Shown: positions 1 to 8,424 of the stretch, piece after piece
Numbering within the stretch: the stretch's first letter is position 1
Layout: every line of letters starts with the position of its first letter
NCBI RefSeq assembly: GCF_900142765.1
Contig: NZ_FRCB01000001.1
Coordinates: 124,001-188,000, forward strand
Length of the DNA stretch: 64,000 nucleotides
Reading direction: 5' to 3'
DNA from: Roseovarius litoreus
GTDB taxonomy: Bacteria; Pseudomonadota; Alphaproteobacteria; Rhodobacterales; Rhodobacteraceae
Translations under genes and position numbers: made by a program
The notes under the pieces: generated by a model
Seen by the model: the letters and a program-made list of their open reading frames with translations, nothing else
What the model was told of the DNA's origin: nothing
The model's database searches: none

Positions 1-1183
1 AGCGGACGCGGAACAGCTGCGCGATCTTCCACGCAAAGAAGATGCCCGACAGCAGCACGCCGACCAGAACCCCGATGGCAAGGTTATGGGTGTAGATCAC
101 GAAGAACACCGTCGCCAGCATCACGATCGAGGACGAGCGCGGATGATCGCGCAGGTTCTTGATCGAGGACCACGAGAAGGTGCCGATCGACACCATGATC
201 ATGATCGCCACCAGCGCGGCCATCGGGATGATCGCCACGATATCGCCCAGCACCACGCACAGGATCAGCAGAAAAATCCCCGCAACAAAGCACGACAGCC
301 GCCCCCGCCCGCCGGATTTCACGTTGATGATCGACTGCCCGATCATCGCACAGCCCGCCATCCCGCCGATAAAGCCGGTGGCGGTATTGGCCAGACCCTG
401 CCCGATGCATTCCTGATTGCGATCCGAGCTGGTGTCGGTCAGGTCATCGACGATCTGCTGGGTCATCAGGCTTTCCAGCAGACCGACGACAGCCACCGCC
501 AGCGCATAGGGGAAGATGATCTGCAGCGTCTCGAAATTCAGCGGGATGTCGGGGATCAGGAAGACCGGCAGCGTGTCGGGCAGCGCGCCCATGTCGCCCA
601 CGGTGCGCACATCCCAGCCCATGACCACCACCAGCACGGTCAGCACGATGATCGTCACCAGAGGCGAGGGGATCACGGTTGTGATGGTCGGAAACAGGTA
701 GATGATCGCCAGCCCGAGTGCCACCAGAGCATAGGTCAGCATCGGCACCCTCGTGGGGTCGAGCTCGGGCAGCTGCGCGATGAAGATCAGGATCGCCAGA
801 GCGTTCACGAAACCGGTCATCACCGAGCGTGACACGAAGCGCATCACATAGCCCAGCCGCAACAGCCCTGCGCCGATCTGCAGAAGACCGGCCAGCACGG
901 TGGCGGCCAGCAGATATTCCAGCCCGTGATCGCGCACCAGCGTGACCATCAGCACCGCCGTCGCGGCGGTCGCCGCCGAGATCATGCCGGGCCGCCCGCC
1001 AGTGATCGCGGTGATCACCGCAATCGAGAAGCTGGCATAAAGCCCCACTTTGGGGTCAACGCCCGCGATGATCGAAAAGGCGATGGCTTCGGGGATCAGG
1101 GCAAGGGCCACGACAAGGCCGGACAAGAGATCAGCACGGATATTCCCGGTCCAGTCGCGCCGGTAGGCGGAGAGAGAGATCAT
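1..1183 (-). CDS. SulP-family anion permease (C-terminus cut off by the window edge)
   Basis: The first 394 residues of an inner-membrane SulP/SLC26-type transporter, a family that moves sulfate, bicarbonate or other anions. The N-terminus reads [20 protein letters not shown], followed by the family's first membrane segment with the motif [20 protein letters not shown] and then GLYASF. Further hydrophobic helices follow up to the window edge. The cytoplasmic STAS domain expected at the C-terminus is outside the window, so its presence is unknown. The ATG at 1183 was chosen because the SulP N-terminus begins there; a purine-rich AAGGGAACC lies upstream. It points the same way as the OmpA gene but is separated from it by 210 bp. 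Substrate cannot be assigned. Confidence 0.85.
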   Translation of the reverse strand, partial: MISLSAYRRDWTGNIRADLLSGLVVALALIPEAIAFSIIAGVDPKVGLYASFSIAVITAITGGRPGMISAATAATAVLMVTLVRDHGLEYLLAATVLAGLLQIGAGLLRLGYVMRFVSRSVMTGFVNALAILIFIAQLPELDPTRVPMLTYALVALGLAIIYLFPTITTVIPSPLVTIIVLTVLVVVMGWDVRTVGDMGALPDTLPVFLIPDIPLNFETLQIIFPYALAVAVVGLLESLMTQQIVDDLTDTSSDRNQECIGQGLANTATGFIGGMAGCAMIGQSIINVKSGGRGRLSCFVAGIFLLILCVVLGDIVAIIPMAALVAIMIMVSIGTFSWSSIKNLRDHPRSSSIVMLATVFFVIYTHNLAIGVLVGVLLSGIFFAWKIAQLFRVR

Positions 1184-1393
1184 GAGACTTAGGTTCCCTT
1201 GAGCCGTGCCGGCGCAGCAGGAACGGCGCGGTTATGGCTTTTGGTCTTGTTGTCCGGCGGATCGGCGGCCGGAAGAGCCAGCCGGGGGTCGCACCCGGCT
1301 CCATGTTCGCTGCGATGCGGCATAGCGCAAGGCGCCCGCGGACGCAACCGCTCGCCCGGTGATCGCGCAAAAGGCGCGCGCAAAGGGCCGAGG

Positions 1394-2440
1394 TTACTGT
1401 GTGTTCAGAAGCACCGCCTCGACGCGGCGGTTGGCGTCGCGGCCGGTATCGGTGCGGTTCGAGGCGATGGGCGCGAGATAGCCCACGCCGCGCGCCTCGA
1501 GCTGCTCGGGGCGCACGCCGTATGTATCGATCAGCCGGGTCATCACCGCAGCGGCGCGGGCGCGCGACAGGTCGATATTCGGCTCCAGCGCGCCCACGGA
1601 ATCGGTATGCCCCACAAGGGCGACACGCCTGCCATCGTCTTCGTTCAGAAAGGCGGCAAGCGCCGCGAGCGAGGCGAACGGCCCCTGCCCCAGAGCCGAG
1701 CGTCCGGTTTCGAATTCGAGATCGGCCAAGCGGACGTGACCCCAGGCAAGCAGGGCCTCGGCCAGGGGCAGATCCTGCGCCGGGGAAGGGATGGCCGTGC
1801 CCGTGCCACTGGCCGTAACAGTGCCACCCGCCGTACCAGTGCCAGTTCCGGTGCCCGCGTTGCTGGCCGCGTTGGTGCCGGCCTCGTCGGAAAGGCCGAT
1901 CCGCGCACCGCCGGCATGGATCACCTGGATATAGCCGCTGGCGCCCGAGCGGCTGACCAGCAGGGATACATACTGCCCCACGCCGTTCGGGCCATCGCGC
2001 CGCGCCGCCAGAAACCGGTAATCGAGCAGGTCCACGAACATGTCGGGCGCGGCCATGACGCGCGTGTTGAAGCGGAAATCGAACCCGCCACAGGCGGTCG
2101 CCGCACAGTCGTACAGAATGTTGAACCCGGCGCCGGTCAGCTGGTCGCGCAAGGGTGCCAGCATTTGCAGCGTGGTCATGCCCTGCGCCTCGATCCGCCA
2201 AGCCTGTTGCACGATGCGGCCCTCGACCCTGAGGGTGCGCATGATGCCATCGCTGAACGGTCCCACCGGAAGCCGGTAGCTGCCCGCCTCTTCGACAAGT
2301 TCACGGGTCAGAACCGCCGTGCCCGGCATCGACAGCCCGGCGACCGGGGTCTGGGCCGAAGTTTGGGCCGAACTTTGGGCCTGTGCGCCGACCGAAGGAA
2401 AGGAAAGGCACAGCAGCAGAAGGACCAGCCGCGCCAGCAT
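1394..2440 (-). CDS. OmpA-family peptidoglycan-associated envelope protein with DUF4892-like N-domain
   Basis: 348 residues. A signal peptide (MLARLVLLLLCLSFPSVGAQ) sends it to the periplasm/outer membrane. The middle resembles DUF4892 (two Cys in NILYDCAATACGG). A low-complexity Gly-Thr linker around residues 205-225 joins it to a C-terminal OmpA domain with GHTDSVG, NIDLSRARA and NRRVEAVL, the conserved Asp/Arg surface that holds peptidoglycan. The ATG overlaps the stop of the upstream AhpD-like gene (TGATG), so the two are translationally coupled at the end of a four-gene operon. A longer in-frame start further upstream lies inside the neighbour and is unlikely. Role: probably an envelope anchor; nothing in the sequence shows a specific partner. 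Confidence 0.85.
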   Translation of the reverse strand: MLARLVLLLLCLSFPSVGAQAQSSAQTSAQTPVAGLSMPGTAVLTRELVEEAGSYRLPVGPFSDGIMRTLRVEGRIVQQAWRIEAQGMTTLQMLAPLRDQLTGAGFNILYDCAATACGGFDFRFNTRVMAAPDMFVDLLDYRFLAARRDGPNGVGQYVSLLVSRSGASGYIQVIHAGGARIGLSDEAGTNAASNAGTGTGTGTAGGTVTASGTGTAIPSPAQDLPLAEALLAWGHVRLADLEFETGRSALGQGPFASLAALAAFLNEDDGRRVALVGHTDSVGALEPNIDLSRARAAAVMTRLIDTYGVRPEQLEARGVGYLAPIASNRTDTGRDANRRVEAVLLNTQ

Positions 2441-3018
2441 CAGCCCTGACGTGCCTGAGCGTGATATTCGGGGTTGGGCTGCATGCCCGTCGCGCTGGCC
2501 ACGCGGTTGGTCATGTTGAAAAATCCCGCAACGCTGGCGATGTCCCAGATGTCGCGATCCGAAAAGCCCGCATCGCGCAAGCCCTGCCGGTCCGCCTCGG
2601 AAATCTCGGCGCTGGCGCGGGTGATCTTTTCGGCAAAGCCCAGCATGGCGGTCTGGCGCGCGTCCAGATCGGCGGCGCGCCAGTTCATCACCATCGCCTC
2701 GCCCAGTTCGGGACGGCCCGACAACTGCCGCACCGCAGCACCATGCGCCACCTGGCAATACCAGCAGCGATTGATCGAGCTGACCACAACCGCGATCATC
2801 TCGCGTTCCAGTTTGCTCAGGCCGCTGTCGGCCAGCATCAGGTCGTTATACATCGCGGTGAATGTGTCGAGCTTGGCGATGTCGAAGGCATAGGCCTTGA
2901 GCACATTGGGCACCATGCCCAGCTTGTCCTGACAGATGTCGAAATATTTCCGCGTCGCATCGGGAAGCGGATCGGCCATCGGCAGATCCAGCGCCGTGGG
3001 TCGTGAAGTGTCGGTCAT
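2440..3018 (-). CDS. Peroxidase-related protein, AhpD/carboxymuconolactone-decarboxylase fold
   Basis: 192 residues with the CMD/AhpD helical core. The redox motif is CWYCQVAHGAA (Cys-x-x-Cys followed by His), as in uncharacterised peroxidase-related enzymes of this superfamily. Family knowledge suggests thiol-dependent peroxide removal, but substrates of this subgroup are mostly untested. The gene lies 24 bp downstream of the GNAT gene, and its stop overlaps the start of the OmpA gene. No signal peptide is visible, so it should be cytoplasmic. Confidence 0.82.
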   Translation of the reverse strand: MTDTSRPTALDLPMADPLPDATRKYFDICQDKLGMVPNVLKAYAFDIAKLDTFTAMYNDLMLADSGLSKLEREMIAVVVSSINRCWYCQVAHGAAVRQLSGRPELGEAMVMNWRAADLDARQTAMLGFAEKITRASAEISEADRQGLRDAGFSDRDIWDIASVAGFFNMTNRVASATGMQPNPEYHAQARQG

Positions 3019-3042
3019 CGGCGGGGCGCCTCCTTGGGTGGT

Positions 3043-3753
3043 TCAGGTCTTGATCCGGTAATGATACTGTCCCACAGGCGTCAGCCCGAGGGAAGCAAAG
3101 AGCGCGTTCGAGCCCTGATTGGCCTGCGTGCACAGGGCCGTCATGCGCGTGGCGCCATTGGCCCGCGCCCAGATCGCGGCCTGCTGCACCGCGTGCCGGC
3201 CCATGCCGCGGCGACGACAGGAGGCGCGCACTTCGAGCGCATGGATCATCGCCACCCCGTCATGCATCGCGCAAAAGGCGGTGGCGGCGGGACGCTGACC
3301 GTCACGCACCAGAATGGAGGTCTTGGGAAAGCTGGCGCGGCGCATCACGTCGATCCGGGCGGGGCCGATGCCGCCCTCGGCCCAGATCTCGAGCTGAATC
3401 GCCAGCGGCTCCCATATGGCAAAGCTGGTGGCGTGCGGCGGCGGCACGGCGATGGTGTCGATCGGACCGGCATACATGTTGACCGGGTCGACCACGTCAT
3501 AGCCATAGCCTTCGAGCATCGCATCCAGCCCCAGATCGCCGTTGCGAATGAGAAAAAGCGGCGTCTGGCCCAAGGCGCGCATTTCCGCCTCGGCAAGGGG
3601 GAGGTCGGCCGCCGTCACCGGCTGCCGGGCGGTGGCCGCCGAGACACGCTTGCCGCCGCCCTGCCCGTTGCGGATGGTCCATGGACCCTGCGGCATGGTT
3701 TCGGCGGCAGGCCATGTGGCCTCGATCACGGCATGGAACGTCTCGGGCGTCAT
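3043..3753 (-). CDS. GNAT-family N-acetyltransferase
   Basis: 236 residues. The C-terminal half carries the GNAT acetyl-CoA loop in the form EVRASCRRRGMGRHAV (R/Q-x-x-G-x-G/A pattern), followed by the usual NALFASLGL segment and a final aromatic strand. The N-terminal half has no clear motif and may be a second degenerate GNAT half. The ATG overlaps the stop of the upstream MoCF-domain gene by four bases (ATGA), so the genes are co-translated. The acceptor substrate cannot be told from sequence. Confidence 0.8.
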   Translation of the reverse strand: MTPETFHAVIEATWPAAETMPQGPWTIRNGQGGGKRVSAATARQPVTAADLPLAEAEMRALGQTPLFLIRNGDLGLDAMLEGYGYDVVDPVNMYAGPIDTIAVPPPHATSFAIWEPLAIQLEIWAEGGIGPARIDVMRRASFPKTSILVRDGQRPAATAFCAMHDGVAMIHALEVRASCRRRGMGRHAVQQAAIWARANGATRMTALCTQANQGSNALFASLGLTPVGQYHYRIKT

Positions 3754-4472
3754 GCGGGGAACATCGCGTTCAACTCGGTCATGGCGGCATCCAGACGCGC
3801 GCCGTCCTGACCTCGGATCACGACCTGCGCGCCATAGGCGCCATCGCGCTGGAACGGATAGGAGCCGAAGGACAGATCGGGATAGCGTTCCGCCAAGGCC
3901 CGCAGCGGCCCGGCGATATCGCCCTCGCCGCGATGGATCATCAGCGATTGCGACAGCACCGGCGCGCCGCCCGTCAGGCTGGGCAGCACGCCGGCCAGCA
4001 TCGCGTTGAAGATCGAGGGCACGCCCGCCATCACATGCACATTGCCAAGGATAAAGCCCGGCGCGGCGCTCACCGGATTGTCGATCAGCTTTGCGCCTTC
4101 GGGGATGCGGGCCATGCGCAGCCGGGCCTCGTTCAGCTCGAGCCCCTGACGATCGTAATGCGCCTGCAGGATCGCGCGGGCATCCTCGCGCACATCGATC
4201 GGCACGCCGAAGGCGCGCGCCACGTTGTCGGCGGTGATGTCGTCATGGGTGGGGCCGATCCCGCCCGAGGTGAACACATGGGTGTAGGCCGCGCTGAGCG
4301 CCTTGACCGCATCGGTGATCGCATCGGCCTTGTCGCTGACCACCCGCACCTCGCACAGGTCGATGCCCACATGGGTCAGTTCCTTGGCCAGATGATGCAT
4401 ATTGGCGTCGCGGGTGCGCCCCGAGAGGATCTCGTCTCCGATGACCAGCATGGCGGCGGTGGGGTTGGGCAT
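3750..4472 (-). CDS. MoCF-domain (CinA N-terminal/MoaB-like) protein
   Basis: 240 residues. The N-terminus has the molybdopterin-binding fold motifs GDEILSGRTRDAN and TSGGIGPTHDDIT typical of CinA, MoaB and MoeA domains. The C-terminal nicotinamide-nucleotide amidase domain of full-length CinA is absent, so this is the short competence/damage-inducible-A type. Some members of the CinA family hydrolyse ADP-ribose or act in NAD repair; whether this short version does is unknown. It is the first gene of the operon running to the OmpA gene, and only 48 bp separate its start from that of divergent sfsA, so the two promoters must share that spacer. Confidence 0.82.
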   Translation of the reverse strand: MPNPTAAMLVIGDEILSGRTRDANMHHLAKELTHVGIDLCEVRVVSDKADAITDAVKALSAAYTHVFTSGGIGPTHDDITADNVARAFGVPIDVREDARAILQAHYDRQGLELNEARLRMARIPEGAKLIDNPVSAAPGFILGNVHVMAGVPSIFNAMLAGVLPSLTGGAPVLSQSLMIHRGEGDIAGPLRALAERYPDLSFGSYPFQRDGAYGAQVVIRGQDGARLDAAMTELNAMFPA

Positions 4473-4520
4473 GAGGCGCGCTCCTTGATGGGATGGTGGC
4501 TTCGGTATAGGCCTGTCGCC

Positions 4521-5222
4521 ATGCGCTTTCAAACCCCTCTTGAGCCGGCGACCCTGATCCGGCGCTACAAACGCTTCCTGGCCGATATCCGGCTGGAGGA
4601 CGGGCGCGAGGTGACGGCGCATTGCGCCAATCCCGGCTCGATGATGGGGCTGGCCGATCCCGGCATGCGCATCTGGGTCGAGCCGAATGACGACCCGAAG
4701 AAGAAGCTGAAATACGGCTGGCGCCTTGTGGATCACGGGAACGGGCATTTCACCGGCATCGACACATCCGTGCCCAACCGCGCGCTGCGCGCAGCACTCG
4801 AGGCAGGCGAGGTGCCCGAGCTTGCCGGCTATGAGCGCCTGCGCGCCGAGGTGGCCTATGGCACCGGCAGCCGGATCGATTTCCTGTTGCAGGGCACGGG
4901 ACGGCGGGATGCCTATGTCGAGGTCAAGTCGGTGACCCTGCAGCGCCAGCCCGGCATCGCCGAGTTTCCCGACAGCGTGACCGCGCGCGGCACCAAACAC
5001 CTGGCAGAGCTGGCGCAGATGGTCCGAGAGGGGCACCGCGCGGTGATGTTCTATCTGGTGCAGCGCACCGATGCCCGCGCCTTCCGGCTGGCCTCGGATA
5101 TCGACCCGGCCTATGCGGCGGGCTTCGACGCCGCCCGCGCCGCCGGGGTCGAGGTGCTGATCTACGACACGCGGATCACGCCCGAGGCGGTCACGCTTGG
5201 CCGCGCTCTCGCATTGGGCTGA
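4521..5222 (+). CDS. sfsA: Sugar fermentation stimulation protein SfsA
   Basis: 233 residues, the usual SfsA length. Recognisable family motifs are LIRRYKRFLADI near the N-terminus, AHCANPGSMMGL, DTSVPNRAL, a nuclease-like SRIDFLL...AYVEVKSVTL and RGTKHLAEL. SfsA was named for an effect on maltose genes in E. coli; its fold resembles restriction-type nucleases, and its biochemical role is not settled. It stands alone, divergent from the MoCF operon and convergent with the carnitine operon. Confidence 0.93.
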   Translation: MRFQTPLEPATLIRRYKRFLADIRLEDGREVTAHCANPGSMMGLADPGMRIWVEPNDDPKKKLKYGWRLVDHGNGHFTGIDTSVPNRALRAALEAGEVPELAGYERLRAEVAYGTGSRIDFLLQGTGRRDAYVEVKSVTLQRQPGIAEFPDSVTARGTKHLAELAQMVREGHRAVMFYLVQRTDARAFRLASDIDPAYAAGFDAARAAGVEVLIYDTRITPEAVTLGRALALG

Positions 5223-5263
5223 CCCCGGCGCATCCCTCTTGTGCGCGACCTTTGCGGGCTAAA

Positions 5264-5306
5264 GCGGTCTGCCTTTGACCTCAGGCATCCGCTCAAGGCG
5301 GACCGC
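5264..5306. terminator. Hairpin between convergent sfsA and caiD genes
   Basis: GCGGTCTGCC at 5264-5273 pairs with GGCGGACCGC at 5297-5306 (nine of ten positions). It lies between two converging genes with no strong T-tract on either side, so it may act as a two-way terminator or only block exonucleases. Confidence 0.5.
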
Positions 5307-5346
5307 CTGCAACGATTGAACGGCGCACCGCATTTCGCGAAACGCT

Positions 5347-6132
5347 TTATTTCCCCTTCCAGACCGGATCGCGCTTTTCGGCGAAGGCGCGCGCGCCCTC
5401 CAGCTGATCCTCGGACGCGTAAAGCCTGTCGACCGTCTCGAACTGCCGCCGCGTGATCCGGTTCATCGCGTCCTGAAAGGTCATCGCCTCGGCCTCGCGC
5501 ACGATTTCCTTGATCGCGGCGTAAACCAGCGGCGGCCCCGAGGCCAGGTGATCGGCCAGCGCGCGCGCCTTCTCCATCAGCGCATCCGCCGGATGGATCT
5601 GGTTGATGAGCCCCCAGCGGGCGGCCTCTTCGGCATCGATCCAGCGCCCGGTCAGCAGCATTTCCATGGCGATGTGATAGGGGATGCGCTTGGGCAGCTT
5701 GACGCTCGCCGCGTCCGCCACGGTGCCCGAGCGGATTTCGGGCAGGGCGAATTGCGCGTGATCCGCGGCCAGGATGATATCCGCCGACAGCGCCCATTCC
5801 AGCCCCCCGCCACAGCAGATCCCGTTGACAGCGGCCACGATGGGCTTGTTCATCGCGCGCATCTCCTGCAGCCCGCCGAACCCGCCGACACCGTAATCGC
5901 CATCCACCGCATCGCCATCAGCCGCGGCCTTGAGATCCCAGCCGGGACAGAAGAACTTGTCCCCCGCGCCGGTGATCAGCGCCACGCGCAGATCCGGATC
6001 GTCGCGGAAATCTCGGAACACCTCTCCCATTATGCGGCTGGTGGCGAGATCGATGGCATTGGCCTTGGGCCGGTCCAGCGTCACCTCCAGCACATGGCCT
6101 CGGCGGTGGGTCTTGACGGGGCTGTCGGTCAT
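5347..6132 (-). CDS. caiD: CaiD-like enoyl-CoA hydratase (carnitinyl-CoA dehydratase type)
   Basis: 261 residues of the crotonase fold. The segment FFCPGWDLKAAADGDAVDG and the following GGFGGLQE closely follow E. coli CaiD, which interconverts crotonobetainyl-CoA and L-carnitinyl-CoA. The oxyanion-hole region is AAVNGICCGGGLEWALSAD and the second catalytic region is LPEIRSGTVADAASV. It is the last gene of the carnitine operon, overlapping the CoA ligase gene by four bases (ATGA). Context and resemblance support a crotonobetainyl-CoA hydratase, but a general enoyl-CoA hydratase cannot be excluded. Confidence 0.82.
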   Translation of the reverse strand: MTDSPVKTHRRGHVLEVTLDRPKANAIDLATSRIMGEVFRDFRDDPDLRVALITGAGDKFFCPGWDLKAAADGDAVDGDYGVGGFGGLQEMRAMNKPIVAAVNGICCGGGLEWALSADIILAADHAQFALPEIRSGTVADAASVKLPKRIPYHIAMEMLLTGRWIDAEEAARWGLINQIHPADALMEKARALADHLASGPPLVYAAIKEIVREAEAMTFQDAMNRITRRQFETVDRLYASEDQLEGARAFAEKRDPVWKGK

Positions 6133-8171
6133 GTCGGCTCTCCGATGGTGATAAGCGCATCCACGGCGACCGCGCGATCGGGCGTGCAGATGAGCGGGTT
6201 GATTTCCACCTCCTCGAGGCGATGGGCTTGGGCGATGACGTAATCCTGCACCGCCAGAACGGCGCGGACAATCGCCTCGCGATCCGCAGCCGGCTTGCCG
6301 CGATAGCCCTCAAGCAGGCGCGCGATGCGCAAGGTGTCCAGCGCCGCGTCGATGTCCTGCGCCTCGACGGGCAGCAAAAGCTGCGTGCTGTCGGCGATGA
6401 TCTCGGTCAGCGTACCGCCCGCGGCAAGCGTCAGCACGAAGCCATGCGCGGGATCGCGCAGCACCCCGATCAAGAGCTCGGCCACGGCACCGGTGACCAT
6501 CTCCTCCACCAGCCAGCTGTCGCAGGGCATCCTTCGGGCGGCGGCCAGCGCGGCTTGCGGATCGTCGGGCGCCAGAACGACACCGCCCATATCGGATTTA
6601 TGCGCCAGACCTTCGGCCTTGATGACGAGCGGCGCACCGATCCGATGGGCCGCCGCTGCAAGCGCGCCGGCTTGCGTCGCGCGCTCGGCGCGCGGCACCG
6701 CCAGGCCGTGCCCGGCAAGTTCGGCCTTGGCCTCGGCCTCGCTCAGGGTCCGGAGCGCCGCCGGCGTTCCGGGCAAAAGCAGCGGCGCGGGGTCGCGGCG
6801 CGCCTCGCCCAGAAAGGCCGCCGCCTCGATGGCGCTCAGCGCATCATCAAGCCCCAGAAGCGGGATCAGCCCGGCATCGATGCAGCGCTGCGCCACCGGC
6901 TCGGACATGCCCTCCGGCAAGGTCGCGATCAGCGCCAGAGGCGTGGTGCTGCCGCCCGCCGCAAGGCGGCTGGCCTCGATCGCGCAATCCCATGCGGCCA
7001 TGCTGCAGCGGTCGGTGCGCGGAAAATCGACGATCAGACAGCCAAGCCCCAGATCCCCCGACAGCATCGCCGCAAAGGCGCGCGCCATGGCGGCTGTGTC
7101 CCCCCAGATATAGGTGTGGTAATCCAGCGGATTGGCCAGCGCCACCTTCGGCCCAAGGGCTGCGCGCAACCCGTCGCGTTGGCGCGCGCTCAGCGGTGGC
7201 AGGACGATGTCGCGCCCCTCGGCGCTGTCGGCCACAAGGCTCGCCTCGCCACCCGAACAGGACATCGACGCGATCCGGTTCGAGCGCAGCGGCCCCGCGA
7301 AATGCACCAGCTTGAGCGTCTCCAGGAGCGCGGGCAGGCTCGCCACCCGGGCGATGCCAAGACGGTCCAAAAGCGCCCGCCCCCCCGCATCGCTGCCCGC
7401 CATCGACGCGGTATGCGACACCGCCGCCGCCCTTGCATGGTCCGATCTCCCGGCCTTGAGCGCGACAATCGGCTTGCCCCTTGCCCGCGCCTCTGCGGCC
7501 AACGCTTCGAAGGCGCGCAGATCGCCGATCCCCTCGATATGAAGTCCAAGCGCGCTGACCCGGTCATCGGCCAAGAGCGCGCGGCCCAGATCGGCCAGCC
7601 CGGTCTGCGCCTGGTTGCCCGCGGTCACCACATAAGCGATGGGCAGGCCACGCGCCTGCATGGTCAGGTTGATCGCGATATTGGAGCTTTGGGTGACGAT
7701 CGCGACGCCCCGGTCGCAGCGCTGCCCGCCATGCTGATCGGGCCAGAGCAACGCCCCGTCGAGATAGTTGATCATCCCATAGCAGTTCGGCCCGAGGATC
7801 GGCATCCCGCCGGCCGCCTGCAAGAGCGCCTCCTGCAGCCCCGCGCCGTCGCCGGTCTCAGCCTGCGCCTCGCGAAAACCGCTGGCGAAACACACCGCCC
7901 CGCCCGCGCCGATCCCCGCAAGGTGCCGGACGATCTCGACCGTGGCATGCCGGTTCACACCGATGAAGGCGGCATCCGGCACGCCCGGCACATCTTCGAT
8001 GCCCGCGAAGGCCGGCACGTCGGCCAGCGTGTCGCGCGTCGGATGCACCGGCCAGATCGTCCCGTCAAAGCCCATCTTGCGGCATTGCTCGACGACATTG
8101 GCGCACCATGCCCCACCGCCGATCACCGCGATCGAGCGCGGCCGCAGCAGACGTTTGAGGTCGCGCCTCAT
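6129..8171 (-). CDS. NDP-forming acyl-CoA synthetase (ADP-forming acetate-CoA ligase family)
   Basis: 680 residues in one chain: an N-terminal CoA-binding Rossmann domain (RPRSIAVIGGG), succinyl-CoA-ligase-like domains with the phospho-histidine segment VSHTASMAGSDAGG, and a C-terminal ATP-grasp domain (PLVIKAEGLAHKSDMGGVVL). The family links a carboxylate to CoA through a phospho-enzyme, releasing ADP. Members also include the DMSP-activating lyase DddX, so zwitterionic onium acids are plausible substrates. Here, between an acyl-CoA dehydrogenase and a CaiD-like hydratase, it may activate gamma-butyrobetaine, crotonobetaine or carnitine; that is inference. The start at 8171 was preferred because an upstream in-frame start would translate through an inverted-repeat arm. 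Confidence 0.82.
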   Translation of the reverse strand: MRRDLKRLLRPRSIAVIGGGAWCANVVEQCRKMGFDGTIWPVHPTRDTLADVPAFAGIEDVPGVPDAAFIGVNRHATVEIVRHLAGIGAGGAVCFASGFREAQAETGDGAGLQEALLQAAGGMPILGPNCYGMINYLDGALLWPDQHGGQRCDRGVAIVTQSSNIAINLTMQARGLPIAYVVTAGNQAQTGLADLGRALLADDRVSALGLHIEGIGDLRAFEALAAEARARGKPIVALKAGRSDHARAAAVSHTASMAGSDAGGRALLDRLGIARVASLPALLETLKLVHFAGPLRSNRIASMSCSGGEASLVADSAEGRDIVLPPLSARQRDGLRAALGPKVALANPLDYHTYIWGDTAAMARAFAAMLSGDLGLGCLIVDFPRTDRCSMAAWDCAIEASRLAAGGSTTPLALIATLPEGMSEPVAQRCIDAGLIPLLGLDDALSAIEAAAFLGEARRDPAPLLLPGTPAALRTLSEAEAKAELAGHGLAVPRAERATQAGALAAAAHRIGAPLVIKAEGLAHKSDMGGVVLAPDDPQAALAAARRMPCDSWLVEEMVTGAVAELLIGVLRDPAHGFVLTLAAGGTLTEIIADSTQLLLPVEAQDIDAALDTLRIARLLEGYRGKPAADREAIVRAVLAVQDYVIAQAHRLEEVEINPLICTPDRAVAVDALITIGEPT

Positions 8172-8204
8172 CTGCGCCCCTTCACGCGCACGGAGCCGAC
8201 GGGA

Positions 8205-8396
8205 GCCTCCGGCGGGGATATTTTCAGCCAGAAGAAACAAGGGTTTCTTAACCATTCCATGCCAGTCTCACGGGGCGGTACAGGCGGGGACGCCGATGAC
8301 CGCGCCAGGAGAAACGCCCCCCAGCGTTTCGCAGGACGGGGAAGGGCCGCGCGCGCTTCCCCGTTTCTTCTGGCTGAAAATATCCCCGCCGGAGGC
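8205..8396. repeat. 34-bp perfect inverted repeat flanking a 124-bp spacer
   Basis: The arm at 8205-8238 (begins GCCTCCGGCGGGGATATTTT and ends CCAGAAGAAAC) is the exact reverse complement of 8363-8396. Both arms lie between the acyl-CoA dehydrogenase stop (8425) and the CoA ligase start (8171), so a transcript crossing the gap can fold into a long stem. The arm shares the GATATTT...GCCAGAAGAA core with elements at 25809-25884 and 56862-56935. Confidence 0.9.
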
Positions 8397-8424
8397 ATGA
8401 AATCTCTTGTCACCGGGGTCGGCC

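Noticed and set aside
1189..1383. A 64-codon minus-strand frame between the OmpA and SulP genes
   Set aside because: It has no Shine-Dalgarno, has Arg/Pro-rich shadow composition and no recognisable motif. A weak AGCCGGG/CCCGGCT hairpin at 1280-1300 lies inside it.
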